Assembly (NCBI GenBank): GCA_003010405.1
Contig: PJLO01000007.1
Span: forward strand, 62,001-126,000
Reading direction: 5' to 3'
Origin: Acidobacteriota bacterium
GTDB taxonomy: Bacteria > Acidobacteriota > Terriglobia > Terriglobales > Acidobacteriaceae
Length of the DNA stretch: 64,000 nucleotides
Part shown: in pieces, positions 1-11,347 of the stretch
Numbering within the stretch: position 1 is the stretch's first letter
Layout: the number at the start of each line of letters is the position of its first letter
Translations under genes and position numbers: made by a program
The notes under the pieces: generated by a model
The model's database searches: none
Seen by the model: only the letters and a program-made list of their open reading frames with translations
Told to the model about the DNA's origin: nothing

Positions 1-1
1 T

Positions 2-1300
2 CGCAGGCTGCGCGAAGCGGCCGCGGAATTAGGACGTACCGTTTGTATTCTGCAGGATTTGCAAGGCCCCAAGATCCGCACGGGCTCGCTGCGCAACCAT
101 GCTGCGGTGAATCTGGTGCCCGGCTCGAAGGTTACGGTCACGAACAAGGAAATCGAAGGCACGGCCGAGGTGTTGGGTACCACCTTCAAGACCCTGGCGC
201 GTGAGGTCGAAGTCGGCTCGCGCATTTTGCTCTCCGATGGGCGCCTGTCACTGAAAGTTCTTGAGATTCAGGGTGACGACGTGCTCTGTGAAGTGGTCGA
301 AGGCGGAATGTTGGGAGAGCATCAGGGCATGAATCTTCCCGGCGCTGTCCTGAGCTTGCCGTCGCTGACCAGCAAAGACAAGGAAGATCTTGCATTTGGA
401 CTTTCGGCAGGGGTAGATGCGGTCGCGATTTCGTTTGTGCGCAGCGCCGCCGATATTCGCGCAGTGAAGACGATCATCGATGCCGCGGGTTGCGATACTC
501 CGGTAATCGCCAAGCTGGAGAAGCCTCAAGCGATTGAAAATCTCGATGGGATTCTGGAGATTGCCGATGGCGTCATGGTGGCTCGCGGCGACCTTGGCGT
601 GGAAGTCGCACTCGAAAAAGTTCCGATCATTCAAAAGCACATCATTCGGCGTGCTTTGTTCTGGCGCAAGCCGGTCATTACCGCTACGCAGATGTTGGAA
701 TCCATGATTCAGAACCCGCGTCCTACCCGTGCCGAGGCCAGCGACGTTGCCAATGCGATTTATGATGGAACAGACGCAGTTATGCTCTCCGGCGAAACCG
801 CCGTTGGCAAATACCCATGTGAGGCTGCGAGCATAATGGCGCGAATTATAGTCGAGGCCGAATCGGATATCCAGAAAATGAGCGCATCACGGCACCGCTG
901 CGCTAAAGAGTTGACGATACCAGAGGCAATCTGCGAAAGTGTGGCTCATGTAGCGGAAGAATTCAAAATGCATGGCATCGCTGTTTTCACGGCAACGGGA
1001 AACACGGTGCGATTGGTTTCCAAGTATCGGCCACGTGCTGAGGTCTATGCCTTTTCGAGTGCGCCAGCCGTGTGCAACCGGATGAATTTATACTGGGGAG
1101 TGCATCCCGTTCTAATCAAGGCACCGGGCACCGTGGAGTCCATGATTGACGCGACAGAAATCGAACTGCGGCGTGCCAAGGTAGCAAATACCGACGACGT
1201 TGTGGCCATTGTCGCTGGAACCAGTCTGGGGACAGCCGGCTCGACAAATTTTGTCCTACTGCATCGAATTCGCTCCCTAAGCGAGACGGGCAGGCGGTAA
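2..1300 (+). CDS. pyk: Pyruvate kinase, 5'-truncated by window edge
   Basis: Transfers phosphate from phosphoenolpyruvate to ADP in the last step of glycolysis (cytoplasm). The reading frame is open to the left edge and encodes the family block ILQDLQGPKIRTG at about bases 44-82, so the true start lies outside the window. Further family signatures are MVARGDLGVE (Mg/PEP-binding region), TATQMLESM with NPRPTRAEASDVANAI, and MLSGETAVGKYP. The C-terminal regulatory domain is present to about residue 430. A TTG at base 59 lies inside the conserved block and is not a credible start. The B-domain is complete from the visible part onwards. Confidence 0.96.
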   Translation, partial: RRLREAAAELGRTVCILQDLQGPKIRTGSLRNHAAVNLVPGSKVTVTNKEIEGTAEVLGTTFKTLAREVEVGSRILLSDGRLSLKVLEIQGDDVLCEVVEGGMLGEHQGMNLPGAVLSLPSLTSKDKEDLAFGLSAGVDAVAISFVRSAADIRAVKTIIDAAGCDTPVIAKLEKPQAIENLDGILEIADGVMVARGDLGVEVALEKVPIIQKHIIRRALFWRKPVITATQMLESMIQNPRPTRAEASDVANAIYDGTDAVMLSGETAVGKYPCEAASIMARIIVEAESDIQKMSASRHRCAKELTIPEAICESVAHVAEEFKMHGIAVFTATGNTVRLVSKYRPRAEVYAFSSAPAVCNRMNLYWGVHPVLIKAPGTVESMIDATEIELRRAKVANTDDVVAIVAGTSLGTAGSTNFVLLHRIRSLSETGRR

Positions 1301-1333
1301 TATCGAAGAAGACTACCAAAAAGGTTCCAAACC

Positions 1334-1690
1334 ATGAGATTTCCAATCCGTTCAATGGCGATTATGAAACCGCATCCGGGTAAGCGGCCGGACCTCATCG
1401 CGTTTCTTCGCGAGTTTTATACCATGATGTGCACCAAGCAGTACTCGCGCGACCTGCTGCTTCAGGACTTGAAGCATCCGGACGATTTGGTACACATCCG
1501 GTACTGGCTCTCGGACGAGGCCCGCGATGCCGCCATGAATGACCCGGATGTACATCATTACTGGAAGGATCTGGGTGCGTTCGGGAACATAACCACGATC
1601 TACGAAGAGCTGGAGCCGATCTTCTCCACCCGGGAGGGTATCCCCGGCGATGACATCATTCAAGCCGCAACTAAATCGGACTCTGCGTAG
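1334..1690 (+). CDS. Small ABM-like (dimeric alpha-beta barrel) protein
   Basis: 118 residues. The layout (a short strand, a helix with FLREFYTMM, then LVHIRYWLSDEARDAAMNDP and HHYWKDLG) resembles antibiotic-biosynthesis-monooxygenase-type dimeric alpha-beta barrel proteins, which often act as small monooxygenases or heme/quinone-binding proteins. I cannot name a substrate. It lies 33 bases downstream of pyruvate kinase in the same direction and may be cotranscribed. The fold assignment is inferred from pattern only, and the acidic C-terminal tail from about residue 95 is not part of the usual domain. Confidence 0.6.
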   Translation: MRFPIRSMAIMKPHPGKRPDLIAFLREFYTMMCTKQYSRDLLLQDLKHPDDLVHIRYWLSDEARDAAMNDPDVHHYWKDLGAFGNITTIYEELEPIFSTREGIPGDDIIQAATKSDSA

Positions 1691-1777
1691 CCGAAACGCC
1701 TCAGCTCGCCCGCGCGAGTTTGTAGCTTTGGGCAGTACCACGCAAAATCGCATCGCGCATACGTTTGGAGCGCGACC

Positions 1778-2653
1778 TCAATTCACCCAGCCGGAGTCGT
1801 CGTCCTTCTTGTCCAGCGGAGATCTGCGGAAATTTCCGTGCTCGTCGAAGCTTCCAACATTCTTGTTTTTGCGCATGTACACCTCGAATTTCTTGGCGGC
1901 CCGTCTGCGCTTCCATTTGTAATAGCGATTGCGAATTCCGAAGACGCCTTCCGAAGCAGCAGTCTTCAAGCCGTAGCGTGGAATGAAGCGCAGGTATATC
2001 CAGCCAAAGAGCGCACCGCCCAGGTGAGCAAACTCGGCAATGCCATTCGCTCCTCCAAAGGCGCTCACGAGTGCAACGAAGATCCAGATCGCCACAATAT
2101 AGCGAGCCTTGATCGCAATCGGAAACGGAAACACGTAGACCTGCCGGTCGCCGTTGAGTATTCCGAAGGCGATCAGCAGACCATAAACGGCTCCGGAAGC
2201 GCCGATCGTGGCCTGATGCCAGATCTGGCCCATAATGGCGAACAGGGGAATCTGTACATGCTGGAATGCCACCATGCCCAATGCGCCCACGCCGAGAGTC
2301 GTGAGTGCCGCGCCCAGTACGCACCAGAAATAAAACTCATAAAAGCGCCGCGTGCCGAAATCCATCTCGAACTGCGCGCCAAACATCCATAGGCCAAGCA
2401 TGTTAAACAGCAGGTGCATCACTGTATGCGGGTCGTGAAAGAACGAGTATGTGATGAGCTGCCAGACCCGGCCATGCATCACCAACACAGGACGCAAATA
2501 GAGGTAATAATCGGCAAACGTCGCCAGTATCGGCACCGTCAGTCTTGAAAGCATCATTACCAGAAACACCGCCACGTTGGCGATGATCAGTTTTTTCACC
2601 GCGTGCGTGAACGGCGGAAATCCAAAGGTCGATACGGGGCCACCGCGTGCCAT
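1778..2653 (-). CDS. Rhomboid family intramembrane serine protease
   Basis: Polytopic inner-membrane protease that cleaves transmembrane helices. The catalytic Ser lies in GASGAVYG (about residue 153) and the catalytic His in EFAHLGGALFG (about residue 210). The HLLFNMLGLW block and six hydrophobic segments fit a rhomboid core, followed by a basic cytoplasmic tail (KWKRRRAAKKF). An AGGAGAG Shine-Dalgarno lies just upstream of the chosen ATG. A start five codons earlier would place that signal inside the gene. It converges on the ABM-like gene. The substrate is unknown. Confidence 0.92.
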   Translation of the reverse strand: MARGGPVSTFGFPPFTHAVKKLIIANVAVFLVMMLSRLTVPILATFADYYLYLRPVLVMHGRVWQLITYSFFHDPHTVMHLLFNMLGLWMFGAQFEMDFGTRRFYEFYFWCVLGAALTTLGVGALGMVAFQHVQIPLFAIMGQIWHQATIGASGAVYGLLIAFGILNGDRQVYVFPFPIAIKARYIVAIWIFVALVSAFGGANGIAEFAHLGGALFGWIYLRFIPRYGLKTAASEGVFGIRNRYYKWKRRRAAKKFEVYMRKNKNVGSFDEHGNFRRSPLDKKDDDSGWVN

Positions 2654-3111
2654 AACTCTCCTCTGCATCGAGGTTAAAGTGCCGGATGCGCCGGCATGCG
2701 CGTTGTATGTGCGCTGTGAAACGCGCAGACTGCTGTCACAAGATTATCCTTCGAGCAGGGCATTGTGATCTGAAATTTTGCTTCCGTTGAAGCTTTGTGT
2801 CCACACCGGAGATGTTGTTTCTAGTTGCGGGTTCAGCCGCGTGCGAATGGTGGCCAGACAAACAACTCGCTCTCGTGAGCTTCCTTTTTGATGCCGTTCT
2901 GTTGCTACTGGTGACCATAAATTATCATGAAGCGATAAGTTTATAGAAAACAGAAGAAGGTTGCGCGCTCTTACCTTTGGGCATCCAATCGCTCGATGTC
3001 GGCACCGCTCGGCGGATAATGCTTGACGCTTTCCAGAGGAGAATAATAAATATAATTGCAGGCCTGAGGGAGATTGCAAGCAACTCCGGCCCTGGTAACG
3101 AGGAGGCAATT
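2654..3111. other. Divergent intergenic region without a recognised gene
   Basis: About 460 bases between the rhomboid gene (minus) and the LysW-like gene (plus), so it should hold promoters for both. It is more AT-rich towards the LysW-like gene (2920-3060). I see no convincing paired -35/-10 boxes, no RNA gene and no strong hairpin. An in-frame extension of the LysW-like ORF back to 2977 has no sequence support. Confidence 0.4.
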
Positions 3112-3309
3112 ATGGTGATGTGCCCAGAGTGCGAGAGCAATCTGGATGTTGAAGAAGATGAACTCGATGAAGGCGAAATCATATCTTGCTCAGAGTGCGG
3201 CAATGATTTTGAAGTAGTCGGCGTTGAACCTCTGGAACTGACGAAGGTTGGCGAAGAGGATGAACTGGATGAGGAAGACAGCGAACTCGACGACGAGGGC
3301 GATTACTAG
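3112..3309 (+). CDS. LysW-like zinc-ribbon protein with altered acidic tail
   Basis: 65 residues. Cys4/Cys7 (CPEC) and Cys26/Cys29 (CSEC) form a zinc ribbon, and the spacing with GEI between the halves and EVVGVEPLEL after it matches LysW, the amino-group carrier protein of lysine/ornithine synthesis in Thermus and archaea. True LysW ends in EDWGE, whose last Glu carries the substrate. Here the tail is a longer acidic run ending DDEGDY, so carrier function is doubtful. An AGGAGG Shine-Dalgarno at 3101-3106, five bases before the ATG, fixes the start and excludes the longer frame from 2977. No LysX/LysZ partners are in the window. Confidence 0.75.
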   Translation: MVMCPECESNLDVEEDELDEGEIISCSECGNDFEVVGVEPLELTKVGEEDELDEEDSELDDEGDY

Positions 3310-3584
3310 GCGACGCTTTCAGGTTTCAAGCGGTTCCAGTGGCTCTGCTGCGTTGACTGCTGACCTGCGCGCCTTCCTCCCGAACTCTGTGGGTGATGTG
3401 GTCTGTTCTCACTTTCGGAATGCCGTGAGGTCCGGAAGTGAGAACGGCTCAAACCTAGCCGAATACGTCCTTGCTTCTGAACTGAAACACGCAAAAGACA
3501 AACTGTGGACTCTGCGTTTTACTGGGAAAACACGGCAGTTTCGGCGTGCATCCCGAGGAGTAGCAGGACTGCTGAGGTGTTACG

Positions 3585-3935
3585 ATGCGGCGTGTAATGC
3601 TGATTAGCGCGGTGATTGTTTGTTTGTCCGCTGTTTTGTGCGCTCAGGTTTCTAAAAGCAACGATACCTCTGTGGCGCGCAATTTGAGCGGCACTGTTCT
3701 TGATAAAACAAATCAAGTAGTTCCTGGCGCCATTGTCTATCTCAAGAACACTCGAAGCTTTGCCGTGGTTACTTTCATAACCGGGCAGGATGGCAGTTAC
3801 CGCTTTAATAATTTATCGCCAAACGTCGATTACGAAGTCCGAGCTGAGTCGAATGGCCGCAGGAGCCAGACGAAGACCTTGAGTTCCTTTGACAGTCACA
3901 AGCAGGCGCACATTAATCTCAAACTCGAAAAATAA
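3585..3935 (+). CDS. Secreted carboxypeptidase-regulatory-like domain protein
   Basis: 116 residues with an N-terminal signal peptide (MRRVMLISAVIVCLSAVLCAQ) and one beta-sandwich domain of the CarboxypepD_reg-like kind: LSGTVLDKTNQVVPGAIVYL, then DGSYRFNNLSPN. Such domains are abundant as parts of TonB-dependent receptors and as short exported proteins in Acidobacteriota. Probably periplasmic or surface-exposed. No catalytic residues can be proposed. A terminator hairpin follows at 3972. Confidence 0.75.
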   Translation: MRRVMLISAVIVCLSAVLCAQVSKSNDTSVARNLSGTVLDKTNQVVPGAIVYLKNTRSFAVVTFITGQDGSYRFNNLSPNVDYEVRAESNGRRSQTKTLSSFDSHKQAHINLKLEK

Positions 3936-3971
3936 CAAAAGCTCAACTTGAGCCCAAATTCCAGACTGAGA

Positions 3972-3997
3972 GAAAAGCCGCCCGAAGGCGGCTTTTC
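3972..3997. terminator. Bidirectional hairpin terminator
   Basis: A perfect 11-bp stem (GAAAAGCCGCC / GGCGGCTTTTC) with a CGAA loop lies between convergent genes: the secreted protein on plus and rpsA on minus. The T-run of the right arm and the complementary A-run of the left arm let it act for both strands. Confidence 0.85.
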
Positions 3998-4013
3998 CCC
4001 AAAGAGAAATTAC

Positions 4014-5855
4014 TTACTCATTCGAACCGTGTTTCCAGTCAAGCAGTTCGCCGATCGTCGAGGTACCGGGCGAAGACTGCGGGTGCTTGTAGGCTTCCAC
4101 GTCGGCGCGAGTTGCTTCCTCGCCCACAGCGCGAATGCTTAAGCCCACCTTCTTCTCGTCCGCGTTCATCTTGATAATCTTGAACTCGTACTCCTGACCG
4201 GGCTCTAACGGGAGCTGCTGGCTGTTTGCGTCAAGCGCTTCGGAGTTATGGCACAGGCCTTCAACTCCATCCGCGAGCTCGACGAATGCGCCAAAGCTTG
4301 CAAGGCGAAGGATCTTTCCCTTAAGCACATCGCCTACGCGATGCTGTTCGAAGAAGCTCTCCCACACGTCGGGCTGCAGCTGCTTCACACCCAGGGACAG
4401 GCGGCGATTATCAGGCTCGATGGCCAGTACAATGGCCTTGACCTTGTCGCCTTTTTTCAGAACTTCCGAGGGATGCTTGACGTGCTTGGTCCAGCTCAAA
4501 TTGCTGACGTGCACGAGGCCGTCGATACCATCTTCGATTTCAATAAACGCGCCGAAGTCGGTCAGATTGCGGACCTTGCCTTCGACGATCGAACCCACGG
4601 GGAACTTCTCGTGCAGACTTTCCCATGGATTCATCTCAAGCTGCTTCAGGCCCAGCGAAATACGGCGTTCCTGCGGGTTCACGTTGAGCACCACGGCTTC
4701 CACCTGATCGCCCACGTTCACCAGCTTCGACGGATGCTTCATCCGCTTCGACCAAGTCATTTCGCTGACGTGCACCAGGCCCTCGATGCCCTGCTCCAAC
4801 TCAATGAACGCGCCGTAGTCGGTCACGCTGATCACGCGTCCATGCACGCGCGCGCCGATCGGGTAGCGCTCGGCGGCGTCCAGCCATGGATCGGGAGTTA
4901 GCTGCTTGAAGCCCAGGGAAACCCGCTGCTTATCGCGATCGAACTTAAGAACTTTTACCTGGATCTGATCGCCGACGTTGACCAGATCGCGCGGATGCGT
5001 CAGGCGGCCCCAGCTCATGTCCGTGATGTGCAACAGTCCGTCGATACCACCCAGGTCAACAAACGCGCCGTAATCGGTCAGGTTCTTCACTGTGCCGGTC
5101 AGGACCGCATTCTCTTCCAAATGCCCCATGGTGACTTCGCGCTTCGCGGTCACTTCTTCATCGAGGATCTGCCTGCGGCTGACCACGATGTTGCCACGCT
5201 TTTTGTTGACCTTGATAATGCGGACTTCCAGTTCCTGACCCTTGAGGGCGTCCAGGTTGCGTACAGGCCGAATGTCCACCTGTGAGCCAGGCAGAAACGC
5301 GCGCGCGCCGAGAATGTCCACCGTCAGACCGCCCTTGATGCGTTCGATGACGTGAGCTTTGACGGAAGCCTTGTCGTTGTGAGCTTTTTCGATCTCGTCC
5401 CACGCGTGCAGGCGCTGCGCCTTCTGGTACGAGAGATTTACGTAGCCTTCCTCCGTGTGACCCTTTTCGACCATCACGTCGATGGAATCACCGGGTTGGA
5501 ACTTAACGTTACCATCGTGGTCTTTGGCTTCGTCCAGGGGCACTACGCCCTCTGATTTAAGGCCAATGTCTACCACCAGGTAGTTGTTGTTGATGCTAAC
5601 CACCGTACCTTTAAGGACACGGTCTTCGTTAGCTGCGAGTTCGGCTTGCTCTTGCTCGAACGACTCAAGTGCTGTTGCGAAATCTTCCGTCATGTTTTCG
5701 TTTTGTGGGTTGCGGGAGGTACCCTCGGCAGGTTGCTCCGGCAAAGTTTTTGAGATGGGGCTGTGTTGCTCGGCTGGCTGGTTGTCCGTTGGCAAACTAG
5801 TGTCCTGATGCTGCTCGTGATTTAAAGAGTCGTCGCGGATATCGTCGAAAGCCAT
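4014..5855 (-). CDS. rpsA: 30S ribosomal protein S1
   Basis: 613 residues. Six S1/OB-fold repeats are visible, beginning at [18 protein letters not shown], then [62 protein letters not shown] and [16 protein letters not shown]1 binds mRNA leaders and helps them onto the 30S subunit. The start ATG at 5855 (MAFDDIRDD) follows a purine-rich AGAGGT about 13 bases upstream. An in-frame ATG at 5924 would add 23 non-conserved residues. The roughly 85-residue N-terminal extension is Gln/Glu-rich. A strong promoter lies upstream at 6015-6043. Confidence 0.96.
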   Translation of the reverse strand: MAFDDIRDDSLNHEQHQDTSLPTDNQPAEQHSPISKTLPEQPAEGTSRNPQNENMTEDFATALESFEQEQAELAANEDRVLKGTVVSINNNYLVVDIGLKSEGVVPLDEAKDHDGNVKFQPGDSIDVMVEKGHTEEGYVNLSYQKAQRLHAWDEIEKAHNDKASVKAHVIERIKGGLTVDILGARAFLPGSQVDIRPVRNLDALKGQELEVRIIKVNKKRGNIVVSRRQILDEEVTAKREVTMGHLEENAVLTGTVKNLTDYGAFVDLGGIDGLLHITDMSWGRLTHPRDLVNVGDQIQVKVLKFDRDKQRVSLGFKQLTPDPWLDAAERYPIGARVHGRVISVTDYGAFIELEQGIEGLVHVSEMTWSKRMKHPSKLVNVGDQVEAVVLNVNPQERRISLGLKQLEMNPWESLHEKFPVGSIVEGKVRNLTDFGAFIEIEDGIDGLVHVSNLSWTKHVKHPSEVLKKGDKVKAIVLAIEPDNRRLSLGVKQLQPDVWESFFEQHRVGDVLKGKILRLASFGAFVELADGVEGLCHNSEALDANSQQLPLEPGQEYEFKIIKMNADEKKVGLSIRAVGEEATRADVEAYKHPQSSPGTSTIGELLDWKHGSNE

Positions 5856-6242
5856 TAAGTTCGTGTCTACCTCTCTGCTGAATAAGCACAGGGGAGGCGC
5901 GTGATTTAAACGGACTGCTGGCATTCTTTAGTGGAATGGACCTGCTTGCACAGGCTGAAGCAAACCAGCGGCCGGATCCCCCTGCATAGATGCCCGGACA
6001 GGGAAACTGCTTTGACTATAGCAATGCCCAAGAATGGAGTCAAACCGGCATTGCCCTAAATAAAGCAATTTAAAAATATTTATTCGTTTTTTTTCGCTTT
6101 GCCCTGCGTCAGATTTGGCTTGCTCCGGATCGTTCGTCCCAAAACGGGAACCGCTATTCCTGGACGCTCGTTCGGCGGCTCTCATTTTTCCTCAAGGAAT
6201 GTTTGCCGTCGAAACCAACCGTCCTTTGGTACTCTTGCCTAT
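5856..6242. other. Divergent rpsA/HIT control region
   Basis: 387 bases. Holds the rpsA promoter and leader and an AT-rich tract (6058-6098, with runs of A and T). On the plus strand a TACTCT hexamer at 6230-6235 lies 7 bases before the HIT gene ATG. I see no further gene. Confidence 0.5.
6015..6043 (-). promoter_or_regulatory. Sigma-70 promoter of rpsA
   Basis: On the minus strand TTGACT (6043-6038) and TATAGT (6020-6015) are separated by exactly 17 bases. Transcription would start near 6008, leaving an untranslated leader of about 150 bases before the rpsA ATG at 5855. It is among the best promoter matches in the window. Confidence 0.75.
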
Positions 6243-6740
6243 ATGGATCGCATCGTTACTCCTTGGCGTTATGCCTATATCACCACGGCAGAACGTGCTC
6301 CCTCGTGCATCTTTTGCGACCGTGCAACTTCGCGCGAGGTCAACCGGCAAAATGATGAGCGCAACCTGGTCATCTACCGCGGCCAGCATTGCTTTGTCAT
6401 TGTCAATGCATTTCCTTACACCTCGGGCCACGTAATGATCGTTCCTTATGCTCACGTCGACCAGCTTGACCTGCTGGCTCCTGAGGCCGCGATTGAGATG
6501 ACCGCGATTGCACAGCGCCTGGAAACTGTCCTTCGCGATCTCTACCACCCGGACGGTCTCAACCTGGGCATGAACATCGGAAAAGCGGCCGGAGCTGGGG
6601 TCGCCGGACACATTCACATGCACATTCTGCCGCGCTGGGTGGGCGATGCCAATTTCATGTCTGTAGTCGCGGAGACCCGTGTGCTTCCGGAGGCCATTGA
6701 GGTCACCGCGCAGCGCATTCGAGAGAAGCTCGCAGAGTAG
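6243..6740 (+). CDS. HIT family nucleotide hydrolase/phosphorylase
   Basis: 165 residues. The histidine triad is HIHMHILPRW (His123/125/127, His127 being the likely nucleophile), and CIFC near residues 22-25 is a Zn-binding pair seen in this subfamily. Typical family substrates are diadenosine polyphosphates or AMP-linked compounds; the exact one cannot be read from sequence. The start MDRIVTPWRYAYI is the usual family N-terminus. The 48 codons open upstream are not conserved-looking and are rejected. Confidence 0.92.
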   Translation: MDRIVTPWRYAYITTAERAPSCIFCDRATSREVNRQNDERNLVIYRGQHCFVIVNAFPYTSGHVMIVPYAHVDQLDLLAPEAAIEMTAIAQRLETVLRDLYHPDGLNLGMNIGKAAGAGVAGHIHMHILPRWVGDANFMSVVAETRVLPEAIEVTAQRIREKLAE

Positions 6741-6751
6741 CTTTTCTTCGC

Positions 6752-7387
6752 TCAGGCTGTTTCGATTGGCGCATACACAAGTTTCCTGCGTATTCGTTTA
6801 CGCGGAATCAAGCGGCAGGGTACGCAGCTTCCCGGAGAGACTTCCCCTAAACGAATCCTCGTGCGCTCTATGAGTTCGTCCATGTTTTCCGCGCTGTATT
6901 CTTCGGCCGCGCGGAGAACAACCCTGGCTGCAGCCACGGCGTCCTCTTCGGCGTTGTGGTGCCGGAAGGTGATTCCGAACTCCCGCGCCAGCGCGTCCAG
7001 CGAATGCCTTGGCAACTCCGGCCAGCAGCGCCGCGAAAGCGAGCAGCTACACAGAACCTGCATCCTGGCGCACCATACGTCGTAGCGAACCAGTGTCGCC
7101 CGCAGTACGCCCATGTCGAAACGGGCATTGTGCGCCACAAGCGTGCGGTCGCCTATCTCGCGCTCGATCTCCGGCCACAGCGCGTCGAACTCAGGCGAGT
7201 GCTCGACCATCTGCGGCGTGATTCCATGAACCTGTATGTTGAAGGGGTTGAAGTAAAGCGACGGTGGCCGGATCAGCCACTCCTTCCGCTGAACTATTTC
7301 TCCATTTTCCACCACGGCAATGCCCAGCGAACACGCGCTGGTCTGCGCTCCGCTCGCCGTCTCGAAATCAATTGCCGCAAATCTCAT
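6752..7387 (-). CDS. DnaQ-like 3'-5' exonuclease
   Basis: 211 residues of the DEDDh exonuclease superfamily. Exo I is AIDFET (Asp7, Glu9), Exo II lies in VAHNARFDM, and Exo III is HHNAEEDA with the catalytic His and Asp. The protein resembles stand-alone epsilon-like exonucleases that proofread or trim DNA or RNA ends. A basic Cys-containing tail follows the domain (CVPCRLIPRKRIRRK). It is 25 bases upstream of... the 3' end of ligA on the same strand, with ligA transcribed towards it, so the two may form a DNA-repair operon. Confidence 0.88.
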   Translation of the reverse strand: MRFAAIDFETASGAQTSACSLGIAVVENGEIVQRKEWLIRPPSLYFNPFNIQVHGITPQMVEHSPEFDALWPEIEREIGDRTLVAHNARFDMGVLRATLVRYDVWCARMQVLCSCSLSRRCWPELPRHSLDALAREFGITFRHHNAEEDAVAAARVVLRAAEEYSAENMDELIERTRIRLGEVSPGSCVPCRLIPRKRIRRKLVYAPIETA

Positions 7388-7412
7388 CGTTGCACCACTA
7401 TCCTGCCCACGG

Positions 7413-10004
<2,592 letters not shown>

Positions 10005-10023
10005 TTGCAGCGGAGGACTCATC

Positions 10024-10389
10024 TCAGCATTTACTCACTTTGGCGATCACCTTTTTCAATTCAGCCTCCGCTGGCCGGTTGCCTCTTGGTTGCGCAAGAA
10101 ACACGTACTCAAGAGACTCGACCCGATAGAGGCCACTCCCATACTGGGTGCCTTCACCCGGCAGTTTCACGAATTCACCTTGCCTTGGCAAACAGGCAAG
10201 TCCATCCAATGGAACGAGATTGATGGCACACTTCGGTGTTGCAGGTGTTGCAAATTCCAGGCAGTCCTCACTGACGCTCTTTAGCATGCGCAAGTTCTTC
10301 AGTTGCCGCCAAATCTTGTAGTACGCCACGCATAGCGTAGGGATTCCGATCAACGTGACAGTATTCGCAAAAGTTGAGAAGCATCCCAT
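10024..10389 (-). CDS. Small membrane-anchored protein, unknown function
   Basis: 121 residues. One hydrophobic segment (TVTLIGIPTLCVAYYKIW, about residues 9-26) is followed by a soluble region with LVPLDGLACLPRQGEFVKLP, which looks like a small beta-rich domain. A GAGG signal lies eight bases upstream of ATG 10389. A longer frame to 10455 is possible. Codon use and gene direction fit a real gene, but I recognise no family. It belongs to the accessory islet between ligA and the DedA gene. Confidence 0.55.
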   Translation of the reverse strand: MGCFSTFANTVTLIGIPTLCVAYYKIWRQLKNLRMLKSVSEDCLEFATPATPKCAINLVPLDGLACLPRQGEFVKLPGEGTQYGSGLYRVESLEYVFLAQPRGNRPAEAELKKVIAKVSKC

Positions 10390-10571
10390 ATTCAAATCCT
10401 CACCGGCACAGTTGTGCTGCTGTCGATTGTGCTGCAAGAACTTTGGTTCGTCCATCTGCTCGGGGTAGGATGTGACAAGAGGAACCCCGGGCGCGAGTTG
10501 CCGCCCGCGCCCGGATGAATGGCGGCGTAGATTGCAGCCCAGTCCTTGGTGGGGGATGTCCTTGTGGAGAA

Positions 10572-11219
10572 ATGGCAGTGTCTGAACTCGATGACCTCGA
10601 TAATATCGAGGAGGAGCTCAATGAGTTTGAGATAGACATTCGTTGCCTTGTTAGCGAGAACCACCAAATTACGTTGGATGGTATCCAGCGACTGGAAGAT
10701 GAAGTAATCGATGACCTTACCAAAACATTCGCAAACGAAGAAGATGAGCTTCGCAACTCAGAAGTCCGTCATGCCGGAGCTTACTTTGACGACTTGCGGC
10801 GTGCCGCCAACCACACGGCTCTTGTCTCCCTCGTCACTCGACTGGACCACTGGACGCGCAAGTTTTATAAGCAGCTCCCGACTGACTTCAAACGCAATGA
10901 AAAGAATAAGGAATCGTCTATGGTACGGCGAATGAAGGTGCTTAATGCGTCTCTGCTAGCCACTGCCCCTATCCCTATCAAGTTTTTCGAGGAGTTAGAA
11001 GCAGCGCGGGACGCCGTCATTCACCATGATTCTCAGGCGCGTTGGAAGTACAAGGGGAAGGATTTTTACGTTGCAGACAGCTACACAAAATACGGGGAAT
11101 TGAATTTCACAGAACAAAACCTCTGCACAGCGATTGAAAACGTTCTGGCGCAGGTGAAATGGTACGACGAACAAATTGCCTCCTCTCGTTGGAGGAACTC
11201 AGGAAATCATTCTGAATGA
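10572..11219 (+). CDS. HEPN-like candidate protein
   Basis: 215 residues, mostly helical, acidic at the N-terminus (SELDDLDNIEEELNEFE). Residues 146-152 read RDAVIHH, which fits the R-x4-H motif with a polar second residue that forms the RNA-cleaving site of HEPN ribonucleases. The motif follows a predicted helix (KFFEELEAA), as expected for that fold. HEPN proteins serve in toxin-antitoxin, abortive-infection and CRISPR systems. The assignment rests on this motif and helical context only. A 43-residue membrane ORF overlaps its stop codon (ATGA). The start at 10572 has GGAG close upstream; an ATG at 10515 is also open. Confidence 0.5.
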   Translation: MAVSELDDLDNIEEELNEFEIDIRCLVSENHQITLDGIQRLEDEVIDDLTKTFANEEDELRNSEVRHAGAYFDDLRRAANHTALVSLVTRLDHWTRKFYKQLPTDFKRNEKNKESSMVRRMKVLNASLLATAPIPIKFFEELEAARDAVIHHDSQARWKYKGKDFYVADSYTKYGELNFTEQNLCTAIENVLAQVKWYDEQIASSRWRNSGNHSE

Positions 11220-11347
11220 ATACAGCCCCATCGAGAAAACCGTTTACAATCGTGGTCGCCGTAATGTTTGCTGGTGTGGAAATCGTGTGTTTATCGGCCG
11301 CGGGCTCAACTGGGTTAAAGCTTTGGATATCGGCAGTGCTGCGCTAG
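11216..11347 (+). CDS. Tiny membrane ORF overlapping the HEPN-like gene
   Basis: 43 codons: a basic N-terminus (MNTAPSRKPF), then a hydrophobic stretch TIVVAVMFAGVEIVCLSAAG that could span the membrane once. Its ATG shares four bases (ATGA) with the stop of the HEPN-like gene, the usual arrangement for translational coupling, and AGGA lies 11 bases upstream. No homologue is recognised. The alternative is a chance ORF in a 330-base gap. Confidence 0.4.
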   Translation: MNTAPSRKPFTIVVAVMFAGVEIVCLSAAGSTGLKLWISAVLR

